Below are positions 1 through 10,398 of a DNA stretch of 64,000 nt, one piece after another. A model generated the notes under the pieces. It was not told where the DNA came from, did not search any database, and saw only the letters and a list, made by a program, of their open reading frames with translations. Source of the DNA: Entamoeba invadens IP1 (taxonomy: Eukaryota > Evosea > Mastigamoebida > Endamoebidae); assembly GCF_000330505.1 (NCBI RefSeq), contig NW_004443648.1, positions 866,141 through 930,140 on the forward strand. The letters run 5' to 3'. Each line of letters opens with the position of its first letter. The stretch's first letter is position 1. A program made the position numbers and the translations under genes.

Positions 1-2
1 AT

Positions 3-1022
3 TCTAAGGATGGACACTGTTTTGTTCCAATGAATTATGAAATGAAATTTGTGTATTGTCGACAAGAGAGGGATGAACGACATTGCACTTTAATTGCCAC
101 AGTTGTTACTGATGGTTCAACTCTGAAACCAACTGTTATTTTGCCCGTTTGTTCTATTCCAAATGAATATAGGTGTAATGGACTAACGGAAAATAATGTT
201 TTATTCCGATACAGTGTGTCTGGATTCATTACGCGTGAAATTTGTGAAGACTGGATTAGAACTGTTCTGCTTGATTATATTAATAGAAAACGTGTTGAAA
301 TTAAAAATGAAATGAATGCGCTTGGAATTGAAATAAAAATGTCCGATCTTAGAGCTTGTCTAGTGTGGGATAATGCAAAAAGCCACAGTTCCTCGATTAT
401 TGAATTGTTACTCGCTGAAAATAACATAACTCTTGTTAGATTAACTCCACATGCTTCTCATTTCCTTCAAGTTCTTGATTTGGGGATATTTGGTAGGCTT
501 AAAAGAAGAATGTCTTCTTTAAAAGCGAACGACAGTTTTGTAAATTTGCTTTTTCAAGAAGAAGTCGAAAATAAAGATGTGGATGGTAATTTATTTTGGG
601 AAGATAAAAAACCAGATTTTTACAATATTGAACTCGGAAACAGACTAAGAGAGTTGATGATATTGGTGGATTCTTTCTTTGCGGTTACAACACCTCCTTT
701 TAATATTATTGCTTTTAAACAAGCTGGAATAGTCAACTGGATTGACAAAACGCTTCCAAAGTGTCGTGTATCCATCGAACATTGTAAATTTATAAAAACG
801 CCCCAATACAGAGAATTGTTCAAACAGTTTATTCCAAAACCAATTCCGTTGCTTCAAAAGAAAAGAAAGACAGTATTACTCCCTTTCCAAATTGAAGTTA
901 AAAGAAAAGAAAGGGAAGTAAAAAAAGCATTAAAAACCCAAAATAAGATAAGGAAAAAAGAAACCACAATTTTAAGATTGCCGTTGTCTTCTAAACCATT
1001 CAAAAAACTTGACAAAAAATGA
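3..1022 (+). CDS. DDE-superfamily transposase (pogo/Tigger-like), 5' end outside window
   Basis: This is the C-terminal part of a DNA-transposon transposase. The frame is open from base 3, so the first internal ATG at 30 is unlikely to be the real start. The second catalytic Asp lies in VWDNAKSH and the third in LQVLDLGIFG, with 35 residues between them, as in the pogo branch of Tc1/mariner DDE enzymes. The first catalytic Asp and the DNA-binding domain would lie before the window. The tail is very basic (runs of KR and KE), as often seen after this catalytic core. The frame has no internal stop, so the copy may be recent or domesticated; I cannot see its 5' inverted repeat. The family assignment is strong; activity is unknown. 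Confidence 0.85.
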   Translation, partial: SKDGHCFVPMNYEMKFVYCRQERDERHCTLIATVVTDGSTLKPTVILPVCSIPNEYRCNGLTENNVLFRYSVSGFITREICEDWIRTVLLDYINRKRVEIKNEMNALGIEIKMSDLRACLVWDNAKSHSSSIIELLLAENNITLVRLTPHASHFLQVLDLGIFGRLKRRMSSLKANDSFVNLLFQEEVENKDVDGNLFWEDKKPDFYNIELGNRLRELMILVDSFFAVTTPPFNIIAFKQAGIVNWIDKTLPKCRVSIEHCKFIKTPQYRELFKQFIPKPIPLLQKKRKTVLLPFQIEVKRKEREVKKALKTQNKIRKKETTILRLPLSSKPFKKLDKK

Positions 1023-1467
1023 TTAATTTTTTCTTATTTTTTTGACTTTTTCATGTTATTTATGTTATTCTTAATGTTTTTTATAATTATAGTATAAAAT
1101 AATAAATTATAGTTTCTTTACACCATTTGTCGTGTTTTCATTGCTTTTAGCGGGTGACTATAATATATATAATAGTATATAATATATATACTATATATTA
1201 TACTATATATAAGTGAAACATAAATATGTATTTAAATATATTTGAATTTTATAATTTGAATAATACAATAAATTAATAGAATATATATTTATATTTATAT
1301 AATAATTTATATAATAAATAAATTATTAATTTAAATAATAGATAATGCTATTAATTGAACTATAAGAATTAATAACACATTCACTTAGAAACAACACCCA
1401 ACCCATCTAAAGATATCAGAGCATTAAAAAACTCCAATTAAAAAAGAAAGAACTAACAAAAGAATTG
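1023..1467. other. AT-rich spacer after the transposase gene
   Basis: No gene seen. Around 1158-1212 there is a long near-palindrome built only of A and T, which is hard to distinguish from composition. The 3' inverted repeat of the transposon could lie here but cannot be called without its 5' partner. The last part (from about 1411) is open in the frame of the next gene, without an ATG. Confidence 0.5.
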
Positions 1468-3531
1468 ATGAACTTTCTTATTGAAGAAATCCATAACATC
1501 CAACGTGTATTAGGGAATGAGGAGACTCTACAACTTACTCCCCCAACAGTTATGCTTTTGAATGGTCTTTCACACCCCGAATTTACTTGTTTATTTGATA
1601 TCAAGCGTAGTCTTGACAATATGAAGAAATTAATTATTGATCAAGGTATTGACCAAAACTCTGGTGATAACGTTCAGAATAGTGATGTTCTCTTATTGGA
1701 GTTCTGTCAATACTGTGAATTGAATTCCTTAGTTGTCAAGAGTTTAGGTGGTAACATAGACTTGACACAACCATACCTTTCAGACTATTTGACCGACTTG
1801 GAAGTCAATAACACTGTCGTCCAAAGCATTTCATTAATGATGAACATCCCTACCAATTCATGGAAACGATTAGAAGTTCTGAAAATAACTGGCTGTGGTA
1901 TTTCAGAGTTGGAAAACATCTTTAATAGTGTTGTCTTCCCTAACCTTCAACGGGTCGATGTTTCTCGAAATCGCATCTCTAAACTCTCTGGACTCGATGA
2001 ACGACCACTCGACGCTTTTACTGCCGATTTCAATAGAATTGAATCAGTGTATTTCAACCCAGATAACATTCCCTTCTTGTCTTATTTGTCCCTTAATAAC
2101 AACAAATTGAGTGATATCAATTCTTTAGCTCCTTGTAAGAACCTTAGTGTATTAGTTTGTTTTTAATAATATAATTATAATATAATTATTATAATAATAT
2201 TATTATTATACTATTAATAGATAATTATCATTACCATTTATTAATAATAATTAATAATATAGGGATTGATGAATAATAATATCTCAAGTACTGCGAGTTT
2301 AAGTTCAATGTTAGGAAGCTTAATTGTATTAAATTCACTCTTCTTAACAGGGAATCCGATTTGTTCGATTCAAAATTACCGATTTAATGTTATTAAATAC
2401 CTCAACAAATCGTTGTTTGAACCAGTCACTGGGATAGATGAGAACGGTGTGACAAGAACGTACGACGCAGATGTCGATTTCGCTTTGGACGGTATTCCAC
2501 TGACACAAAAAGACATTGTATTAATCCGCGATTCAAAGTCATTCCCAGAGTCTTCATATCGACGGATGAAAAAAGACGACGACGATTTACTGACACAAAA
2601 CACGTCGCTCTCGATGGTCGATGAAAGACTTGGACTCTATTATCAAAACACATCTATCGCTCAAACAGCTTCATTCGACGAATCAACAGGTCTCAATCTC
2701 CTTGACAAGTTGATTGCTCTTGACGTCAAAAGGGCCGAAAATGATGACAGCCCATTCCTTTCTGTCTCTTTTGACGGAAAGCTTAAGGCGTTTGACACGT
2801 CAGACGAGACTTTTGAGATGTCAAAAAGCGGAGATGTGAGAAGTGAGATGGAAAAGCAAACGGAGAGAATGGAAACCATCGAGTATGGAAAAAGTATAGT
2901 AAATATAGTTTCTCATCGGACGAATCACGATTCGCGAGATGTCAATAATGCGGAACGGGTGTTGAGAAAAATCAAAGGGATTTTGAGGCTTGATGATGCT
3001 GCGAGTGCTGAGGTTCGAAAGGCCGTTAATCAGATTGAGATGCAACCGAATGGAGCATTGCCTGGCGATAGGCAAGATTTGGACTCATATTCTCAGATAA
3101 TCAGTAACGAACAAGCACTTAAAGGAACTCTTTTTGAGGAATTTGAGAAGTTGATTACCAAGTTTAACAACAACAATAGAACAGTCGAGGTAGTTATCCC
3201 GAAACATCGAAGTGACGAGAATTTCACATTAGAAATCATCTTACCGTTCGAGGTGCCTTACATCTTCGATTTAATACAATCGCTTGTGTTGGACAAAGAC
3301 GAGTATGCCAAAGGTATTGTCCTCGACTTCGACAAGATCAAGAGCTTTGGCAATAAGTACTTCGAACAGGTTGAACGAAATAAAAGCACGTTTGGAGAGT
3401 CGGAACTGGGAGAGATCACTTCTAAAATCAACAAAAGGATATTCAACTGTATCATCCAAGGTGAGAATGATGTTATTGAGAACAACGACCCGGTTCTCAC
3501 AGACTGTGAGGACTTAGAGAAGAGGTTCTAA
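1468..3531 (+). CDS. Leucine-rich-repeat protein, two exons
   Basis: Exon 1 is 1468-2154 and exon 2 is 2263-3531; the 108-base intron begins GTTTGT and ends TAG, and the junction is in phase 0. Splicing restores a broken repeat: exon 1 ends in NLSVL and exon 2 resumes GLMNNNIS, exactly the LxxLxLxxNxIS pattern. LRRs occupy about residues 60-285 and end in a cap-like LFLTGNPIC...NYR segment. The rest, about 370 residues, is charged and probably partly coiled, with no domain I recognise. The frame is open upstream of 1468 to about 1411 without an ATG, so a short 5' exon is possible. The protein is probably an intracellular LRR scaffold: no signal peptide or membrane segment is seen. Confidence 0.75.
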
Positions 3532-3558
3532 TTGAATTCATTGTGTTCTTTAATTCAG

Positions 3559-3589
3559 AGAGTACCCGTCACTCAATGACGGGTACTCT
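3559..3589. repeat. Perfect 13-bp inverted repeat with 5-base loop
   Basis: Bases 3559-3571 (AGAGTACCCGTCA) are the exact reverse complement of 3577-3589, with loop CTCAA. It lies 27 bases after the LRR stop and ends 40 bases before the next ATG. It is GC-richer than its surroundings. It could be a 3' UTR hairpin of the LRR gene or a palindromic promoter element of the next gene; 5' UTRs in Entamoeba are usually short, so it is probably upstream of that gene's transcription start. Confidence 0.8.
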
Positions 3590-3628
3590 ATTTATATTCA
3601 CAAAACCTCACAACTCAAAAACATCATT

Positions 3629-4141
3629 ATGGAAGCCGAAAAAGAAGACGTCCAACAGAAGGCGTGGTTCACTATACTGTCTCCATTTGAAAAGAGAATG
3701 GTCATCCAAAATGGGTACACAAGAGAAGAGGAACTCGAGTTTATCGAAAGGTATCGAAAACATCAGTTTGAACTCCACCCACAACCTCCACAAAACAATG
3801 TTATACCCTTAAATGGTGCACCACATGTTAATGTTAATAATGTGGGTCCAGGAAACAATATCGCTGTTCCACAAAATGGCCAGCCCGGATTCTTCCCAGT
3901 TCCACTCCCTAATATACCAAATCCCCCAAATCAAGATGATGATAATAACAGTGATTCAGATAATGAAAATGATGAATTTGAACGACAAAATGAAGTCACT
4001 CAACTTAACCCGGAACAATTGGAAAAAAGAAGAATTACCGCGTTGAAAAGAATGAGACAGTCGGAGGAAATTACAAGTGCACCAATCAACGCAAGTCAAC
4101 AAGACTTGTATACAAATCCACACATCTACATCGTCCCATAA
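3629..4141 (+). CDS. Small protein with Pro/Asn-rich, acidic tail, function unknown
   Basis: 170 residues from a clear ATG; a TATA-like stretch (TATTTATATTC) lies about 30 bases upstream. The first 50 residues are predicted mostly helical and charged (FEKRMVIQNGYTREEELEF). Residues about 51-105 are rich in Pro and Asn, followed by an acidic Asp/Asn/Ser run (DDDNNSDSDNENDEF). No known domain is recognised and no signal peptide is seen. The tail suggests a disordered protein, possibly nuclear or an adaptor, but that is a guess. Confidence 0.6.
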   Translation: MEAEKEDVQQKAWFTILSPFEKRMVIQNGYTREEELEFIERYRKHQFELHPQPPQNNVIPLNGAPHVNVNNVGPGNNIAVPQNGQPGFFPVPLPNIPNPPNQDDDNNSDSDNENDEFERQNEVTQLNPEQLEKRRITALKRMRQSEEITSAPINASQQDLYTNPHIYIVP

Positions 4142-4284
4142 GTTTATTTGATATTCATTTATAGTTATATATTGTATACATTATATATTAATTAATTAAT
4201 GAAATATAGTTTTATTCACTCCATTGTATGATATATAAGATATAGTATAATGTTAATAAAAATATAATATCAAAGGACTCTGAA

Positions 4285-5713
4285 TTATAATTTGAAGTCT
4301 TGGATGTTAAGAACTTTGGCTTTAATGTCGGACTGTAACTTGAGTGTCTTAACTGATTTAGGAAGAGTGAATTTGTTAAGGTTCTTGCAACAGAACATGG
4401 TGATACTTTCCAATTGAATTTCTTCTTCAAAGTGAAGTGTAATGAGCTTATCCGACTGATTGCAAATTAAAGTTTTGACGGATTTGGGAATAACAAGTTG
4501 CTCGACATTGATACAAGCAACATCCAAATATTCTACGTTGTTTGATAATATGATAGTCTTCCCAAAGAAATTTCTGATGTGAACAGTCGTTGCTTTCAAG
4601 TCTTTCAGATCAAGCACCTCTTCTCTGAAATACTCGACAGAGAACTCTTTGACATTTCCAATATCATTGATTTCTTTTGCACTGACTTTTTTTGGTCTGA
4701 ACAATTGAAGATTAGTCAACTGGTTCAACGGACATTGAGGAATTTGATCTCGAATTAATATCTGGAGATCCTGAAGTTGACTTAAATTCACAATGTTTTC
4801 ATCTAACACGGAGAGTCGAGTTAAGTTGGTTGGTAATACCCAATGACACTTGACGTCCATAATAGACAAGCTGAAGTCATACAACGCATTGTACTTACTC
4901 AAGTCGAATGTTCTTTCTTTACCTTCAGGTTTGTCTTCCATCCAACTGAGTTCCACGACTGGAATACCATACTTCTGAATGACATTATTATCAATAACAT
5001 CATTCACGTTGCCAGTAATATCGTAAGTCACTATATTAAATCTGTCGTTCTTAATTTCTTGAGCAAATTCGCTAATGTCACGAACATTCTGTCTTACTCG
5101 GATGTTGTATCCAATGTCTAAAATTTGTTTTGTATACTGCGGATCACAGTTTACAACAACTACAAAGGGTTTTGGTCCTATACTAGTAATTGCACTAATG
5201 AAGTTTTCATAGATCTCGGGTTTTTCGTCGTCTTCTAACGGTGTTGCCGGAGCATCTTCTATCACAATCTTTACTGTCTTGAGGTTCTCAAGAAGACTCA
5301 ATTGTTTAAAATCATCCGCATCAACGTATTGCCACCCAACATTATCTCCTTGAATGAAAATCTCCAAATTCCTCAAACTTGTCATTTTTTCACAATGTTC
5401 TGGGAGAAGTGACGTACTCAAAGAGCGGATTTTTTCAAGAGGAATTCCTTCGACGTCGCCTTCAATATCATAAAATTCGAATTGTCTATGTGGAATTGAT
5501 GCGATCGAATTGTCTCCCTTGTAATTTTGAATTCCATTGAAAAATTTGAGTTCACGTTTCAACGTGGATTTTATCAAAATAAAAGTTCTGTTGGAATGCA
5601 TTCAAAGTTTCTTGACACTTCTTTGACACTCTACAAAACTCGTAAAGGTCGTCAACACTAGATAAATACTTTGCGACGTTCATCATAAAGACTAACTCAA
5701 GGTGGGATGGCAT
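4285..5713 (-). CDS. Entamoeba leucine-rich-repeat protein, frame broken near 5554
   Basis: The frame from the ATG at 5713 gives the conserved start of the Entamoeba LRR family (LELVFMMNVAKYL..., then RVSKKCQETL) but stops at TGA 5552-5554 after 53 codons. The remainder, from the ATG at 5601 down to 4285, is open for 438 codons in another frame and carries the rest of the protein (RELKFFNGIQ onwards, then LRR-like units such as VIPKSVKTL). The two frames overlap, and one extra base between about 5553 and 5600 would explain it. So this is either a pseudogene or an assembly error. No signal peptide is seen. Related to the partial gene at the end of the window. The family's role is not settled. 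Confidence 0.7.
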
Positions 5714-6391
5714 TCAATTATTTTTAAGGTTAAATTTGAACTTTTAAATCATTTTTTAATAATAGAAGACAAATGTAGATTATATTAATTCGTTAAATTA
5801 ACAAAAATATCATTCACTTGGTTATATATAACGTGTATTTGCTTGATAAATTGTTGCTCTACATTTGTTAAATAAGAATTGAATCTATTATTTTAATTTA
5901 TTTATTATCAAGTAACTATATATGATTGAAGTATTGTGTTATTATTTCTTTAATTAAATAATAGTTTGTAATTTCCTTTTTTTAAATTATAATAAAAAAC
6001 TATTAATTTACTACTAAATAAAACATAATAAAATAACCAAATTTTTATTATTGTAATAACTAAAAATAAAAAACAAAAATAAATAACATTTATTTGGTTA
6101 AAATAAAATCGGATTGGAAAATTTATTAAACATATAATATTAATATACTATTATTATAATTTAATTATTTTTCTCAGTATTTTTTAATCAAAACTAAAAT
6201 GTTATTGAATTTGTTATTTTCATTACATTGTTATTTTTGTTCTAAAACCCCGAAATCACAGATTGAAAAAGCCTTTGACGAGTCTTCTAGTTTCCATCCC
6301 TAAGTTTTACAAAAATTTATACTTTAGTTTTTTTAACTACTCAAAACTAACAATGAACTATATTTTTCTGAACTATAAAACAGAAAACCAG
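5714..6391. other. AT-rich intergenic stretch between divergent genes
   Basis: Nothing coding is supported. It holds the promoters of the divergent LRR and calcineurin genes, including the GAAC-type element listed separately. Confidence 0.5.
6352..6359 (+). promoter_or_regulatory. GAAC-type core promoter element AATGAACT
   Basis: An exact AATGAACT, the GAAC core element known from Entamoeba promoters, lies 33 bases upstream of the calcineurin ATG. A TATA-like CTATAAAAC follows at about 6374. The spacing fits the compact Entamoeba core promoter. Confidence 0.55.
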
Positions 6392-8290
6392 ATGGAAAAA
6401 GCAAAGTCCTCATTACCACCCCGCCCCGCAAGTATATGTGTTGAGACGCCATCTTCTAATATCACTCAAATGTTTGTGTCTTATTTTTAAGAGTTATTTT
6501 AGTATAGTAATAAAAACCATTAATTACTATTTTTGTCAAGACTGAACCCCAGCCGTCAATTATTGAAAGAAGGGAAGTCAAACATCGCCCCACACCTCCC
6601 GTACGAACATCGAATAGATAAAGTCCCAGAACCCGAGGATAGACTTTTAACAGCGAATATGCTCTTTTCCGGGAAGAACCATTTACCGAACATCCCATTA
6701 CTCCGTCAACATTTACTCCGACAAGGAAGACTCACACAAGAGGCAGCTACGATGTTAATTAAACAAGCAAGAGATATCTTTAGGAAAGAACCCAATTTGT
6801 TGACTGTGTTTGCGCCTGTAGTTATACTAGGGGATATCCATGGGCAATTTTTCGATATGTTGAATGTCTTGGATATGCTTGGCTCCCCAACCAAGACACA
6901 ATACCTCTTCTTGGGAGATTACGTCGACAGAGGGGATTACTCCACAGAGGTCCTCTTCTACCTTTTGGCTCACAAAATCTGTTATCCGACAAAGGTGTAT
7001 ATGCTTCGAGGCAATCACGAGACGCGACTCATGTGTGAATACATGACCTTTTTACTTGAGTGTAATGCAAAATACAACATTAAAGTCTATAATGAATGTT
7101 TAACATTATTTGACTCATTGCCTTTATGCGCTGTAATAGAAGGAAATGTCAATGGAAGAGTCCTTTGTATGCATGGAGGGATCTCCCCAGACATTCGGTA
7201 CTTGTCTGATATCAAAGCTATTAATCGGTTCTGTGAACCACCTGGGACTGGTCCATTAACTGATTTATTATGGAGTGATCCGATTAATGAATGGAGTCCT
7301 GACGATCCCGAGTGGGAAGGGATTTCAAGACAAGAGTGGAACAAAATCACTTATGTTGAAAATACTATGAGACATACGTCTTACTTCTTCGGGAGAGCCG
7401 CACTCGAACCTTTTCTGTTAGAAAACAACTTGGCTTCTATAGTAAGAGGACATCAAGTCCAAGACGAAGGGTATATGGAACATACCTTTTTGGTCACCGA
7501 CCGCCCTTTACCTTTGTGCTTTACTATCTTTTCTGCTCCAAATTACTGTGACCAATATAACAACCAAGGCGCGTTGTTATCGATCTCAGCATCACCTTTT
7601 GATATTAAAACATTCTTATGGAAAGACCACCCTTTCCAATTACCCGAATTTGGAGATGGGATCTCTTACTCTTTACCATATTTACTCGAACACTGCGTCA
7701 GAATATTACAAGACTTGGTCATCGCTATTAAAGACGACAAACAACAAACTATTGAGGAGGTGGCTGCTGATGCTAAATTGAAAAGAAAGACAGAACTCCT
7801 CTTTGCTAAGTCCGCGAAAATTAGAGAACAACAAGAGAAGTATAGAGCAGTCCTCAATGAGAATTATCACAGTTTGTTGCTAGTATTCTCTTAATAGTTT
7901 TGATATTATTAAAAATAGTATATGAATTAAAACTAGTAAGAATGGTATTGTTATTAGTAATACTGATGTCTAGAAAATATGTCGAAGTTTGAAAAAGCCG
8001 TGAAGTCCGACAGACAAAACGAACAATTCCCGACACTCGAAATGATTGCATCAAAACAAGCGAATCACACTGGGTTGTTAAGAAGAGGAGCGTCATCCCC
8101 AGCACTGTTACAACGATTACAAAGAGATAAGACGTTCTTGGCAGATAAATCGACAGGGAAGTTGCCCCAAGTCGCTCAACCAAAACCGCAAGAACAACAA
8201 CAAACAAAAGAACAGACGGAAGAACAAAAAAGCCAACCACAAGTGAAACGGCAGGCGTCGAAGAACTTCAAGCCAAGGCCAAAAAAATAA
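6392..8290 (+). CDS. Calcineurin A (protein phosphatase 2B catalytic subunit), three exons
   Basis: Exons 6392-6471, 6541-7871 and 7974-8290; introns of 69 and 102 bases both start GTTTGT (ends AAG and TAG) and both junctions keep phase, giving 575 residues. It is the Ca2+/calmodulin-dependent Ser/Thr phosphatase. Metal-binding motifs are all present: GDIHG (about 124-128), GDYVDRG (152-158), GNHE (184-187). After the catalytic core come a helix fitting the calcineurin B site (about 405-425) and a basic segment fitting the calmodulin-binding region (about 441-470). Exon 3 begins with FEKAVKSDRQNEQ, which matches the autoinhibitory FEEAKGLDRINER of animal calcineurin, followed by a basic Gln-rich tail. 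Without splicing, the phosphatase seems to lack autoinhibition and exon 3 looks like a separate 103-residue gene. Confidence 0.88.
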
Positions 8291-8417
8291 ATGGATGATT
8301 TTGTTACAGTTGTTTTATAGAGTTATTTTATATAGTATATTAAACTATTTAGTTTCTATAACTATACATAGTTTTTTTATTAGAGATATATAGTTACCCA
8401 AGTTAAGAGCAATCAAA

Positions 8418-9995
8418 TCAATTAGAGTCTTTAGATCCTGAATTAGAATCAGTATCTTCTGTTTTTAACATTTTAGAACGATCGTAATCCCCTGTGTTTG
8501 GGTTCTTGCGCTTTTGAGGATTTTTAGGAGATGTTTCTGCAGTCTCTTTTTTGGGATAGAGTTCACTGATTCGTGTTGTAATTTCGTCAGCGTATTTCAA
8601 TTGAAGCTTCTTGACCTCTTTAATAAAAGGGAGTTTAATAAGACACATTCCATGAGCTAAATCAGTCAACGACAACTTCTTGAGAGCGAAAATAAATTTA
8701 CACTGATGTTCGCCATAGCCTTTCACATAGGACACAAAAGCTGCTTGTGAACGAACAAACAACTTTTTGCTTTTGAGTGTTGCTTCTCGAACAAGAGTAA
8801 AGAGGCGAAGACTTTCCTCATCGGAGATTACTAGTGTTGTCCCAGTGATTTTCACCCCGCGGCGATCCATTAAGAGAATAAAGGCCTTTTCACACTCGGC
8901 TAAAAAGAGAATTGAATGACCGATTGTACCCATGCGAGCTGTTCGTCCCCCACGATGGACATAAGTCTTTGGGTCTTGCGGGGGGTCATATTGTAATATA
9001 CAGTCGACATCTACAAAATCAATACCTCTTGCAACGACGTCAGTACAGATCAAAACAGCGCTTTCTAGTGATTCAAATCTCTCCAAAGCTTTGTCTCGAT
9101 ATATTTGCTTTGCTTTGCCATGAATTGAAAGCACCCGCTTTTCCTCTGGAATTTCGCCTTGAGGTAATGAGTGTAACACGGCACTGATATACTCGACTTG
9201 ATCACACGTCAACACAAACACCACAATTTTCTTGTCTTTCGTTGTTTTTAAATAATGGATTAGGGTTTGTAGTCTTCTTTCATAAGGTACAATAACATAT
9301 TCATTCACCAACGACACGGGTGTTATATTGTCTGTAGACAAAAGAATTTTATATGGATTTCTACAACCCGCTATGACTAATTTATTTAATTCGTCGGGAA
9401 TTGTCGCACTGAAAACTCCAGTCCGGCGTTGTTTTGGTAAGAACTTAATAATCCGCCCCATTGCTTGGGCTAACCCCATTTCCATCATTCGATCGCCCTC
9501 ATCCAAAATTAGAACTTCAACTGTTTTCCAGTCTAAATCGTGAAGGTTGTCTGATAAAGTTTCTTCTATTCGACCTGCAGTGCCTATAATAATATTCGCT
9601 CCTTCAGCTAAATCTTCATTAACTTTCGAATTTTCAACTCCTCCTATTAATAGTTTTACTTTTAAATTGAAATGATTTCCAAAGACTAGAGCTATACTAT
9701 GTGTTTGTTGTGCTAATTCACGGGTGGGGGAAATCACTACACCATAGACTTCTCGTGGGTTATAACTCTCTTTGGCAGTTTTGATCATCTCAAACATCGG
9801 AATTAAAAATGATAACGTTTTCCCACTCCCCGTTTGCGACTGAACTATCACATCTTTATGCGACAAAAAGGGAGGTATCACTTGCGCTTGAACATCAGTC
9901 GGTTTTGTGAACCCAAAGTCTTTAATCGTTTGAAGGGTCTCTGGTGATAACTTTGGTGTGATCGCCTCGAAGCTTTGAGGAAGTGGTTCAGACAT
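8418..9995 (-). CDS. SPB4: DEAD-box-type RNA helicase, Spb4/DDX55 type
   Basis: 525 residues, one exon. Family role: ATP-dependent RNA remodelling in nucleolar maturation of the 60S subunit. Motifs in order: Q-motif region GFTKPTDVQAQ (about 29-37), Walker A SQTGSGKT (53-60), PTRELA (90-95), motif II DEGD (165-168), SAT (196-198), and HRGGRTAR in the second RecA domain. The C-terminal block AFVSYVKGYGEHQCKFIF then LIKLPFIKEVKKL matches the DUF4217 tail that marks Spb4/DDX55. Motif II reads DEGD and not DEAD; Asp and Glu needed for Mg-ATP are kept. The tail is charged and disordered. The ATG at 9995 is clear and no intron is needed. Confidence 0.88.
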   Translation of the reverse strand: MSEPLPQSFEAITPKLSPETLQTIKDFGFTKPTDVQAQVIPPFLSHKDVIVQSQTGSGKTLSFLIPMFEMIKTAKESYNPREVYGVVISPTRELAQQTHSIALVFGNHFNLKVKLLIGGVENSKVNEDLAEGANIIIGTAGRIEETLSDNLHDLDWKTVEVLILDEGDRMMEMGLAQAMGRIIKFLPKQRRTGVFSATIPDELNKLVIAGCRNPYKILLSTDNITPVSLVNEYVIVPYERRLQTLIHYLKTTKDKKIVVFVLTCDQVEYISAVLHSLPQGEIPEEKRVLSIHGKAKQIYRDKALERFESLESAVLICTDVVARGIDFVDVDCILQYDPPQDPKTYVHRGGRTARMGTIGHSILFLAECEKAFILLMDRRGVKITGTTLVISDEESLRLFTLVREATLKSKKLFVRSQAAFVSYVKGYGEHQCKFIFALKKLSLTDLAHGMCLIKLPFIKEVKKLQLKYADEITTRISELYPKKETAETSPKNPQKRKNPNTGDYDRSKMLKTEDTDSNSGSKDSN

Positions 9996-10398
9996 GTGAT
10001 TATCTGTTTTGGGGGTTTATTGGTTCCTATATCGTTCATTCAGGCATAAATTAACGAATCTATTTTATTATTTTTTAATTTATTTAACGTATTTTTTGTT
10101 GTGTTATTTGTATTTAAATATTTTTTTTTTTATTGTATTCTATTCATGTTAATTAAAATATACGTTAATTTAAAATGTAATGTTAATTAAAACACCCAAT
10201 ACAAAGGAATAACAAATTCACCCAAACAATCAACCCTCGAATGTTATATATAACACAAATAAAAAAGAGAAAATGAAAAACACAAAATTGTATCAAATTT
10301 CAAAAAAAAGGTGAAACCAAAGTATATTAGTAAAAAAGTTAATAAAAGAACCATATTCAGAGAAAAGAGAGAAAAGAGAAACTGAGAATTGATAAAGG
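9996..10398. other. AT-rich divergent promoter region
   Basis: About 400 bases between the divergent helicase and TPR genes. No gene supported; low-complexity A/T runs only. Confidence 0.5.

Noticed and set aside
1158..1212. Long AT palindrome as a transposon inverted repeat or origin
   Set aside because: Made only of A and T alternations, so it cannot be told from composition, and no partner is in the window.
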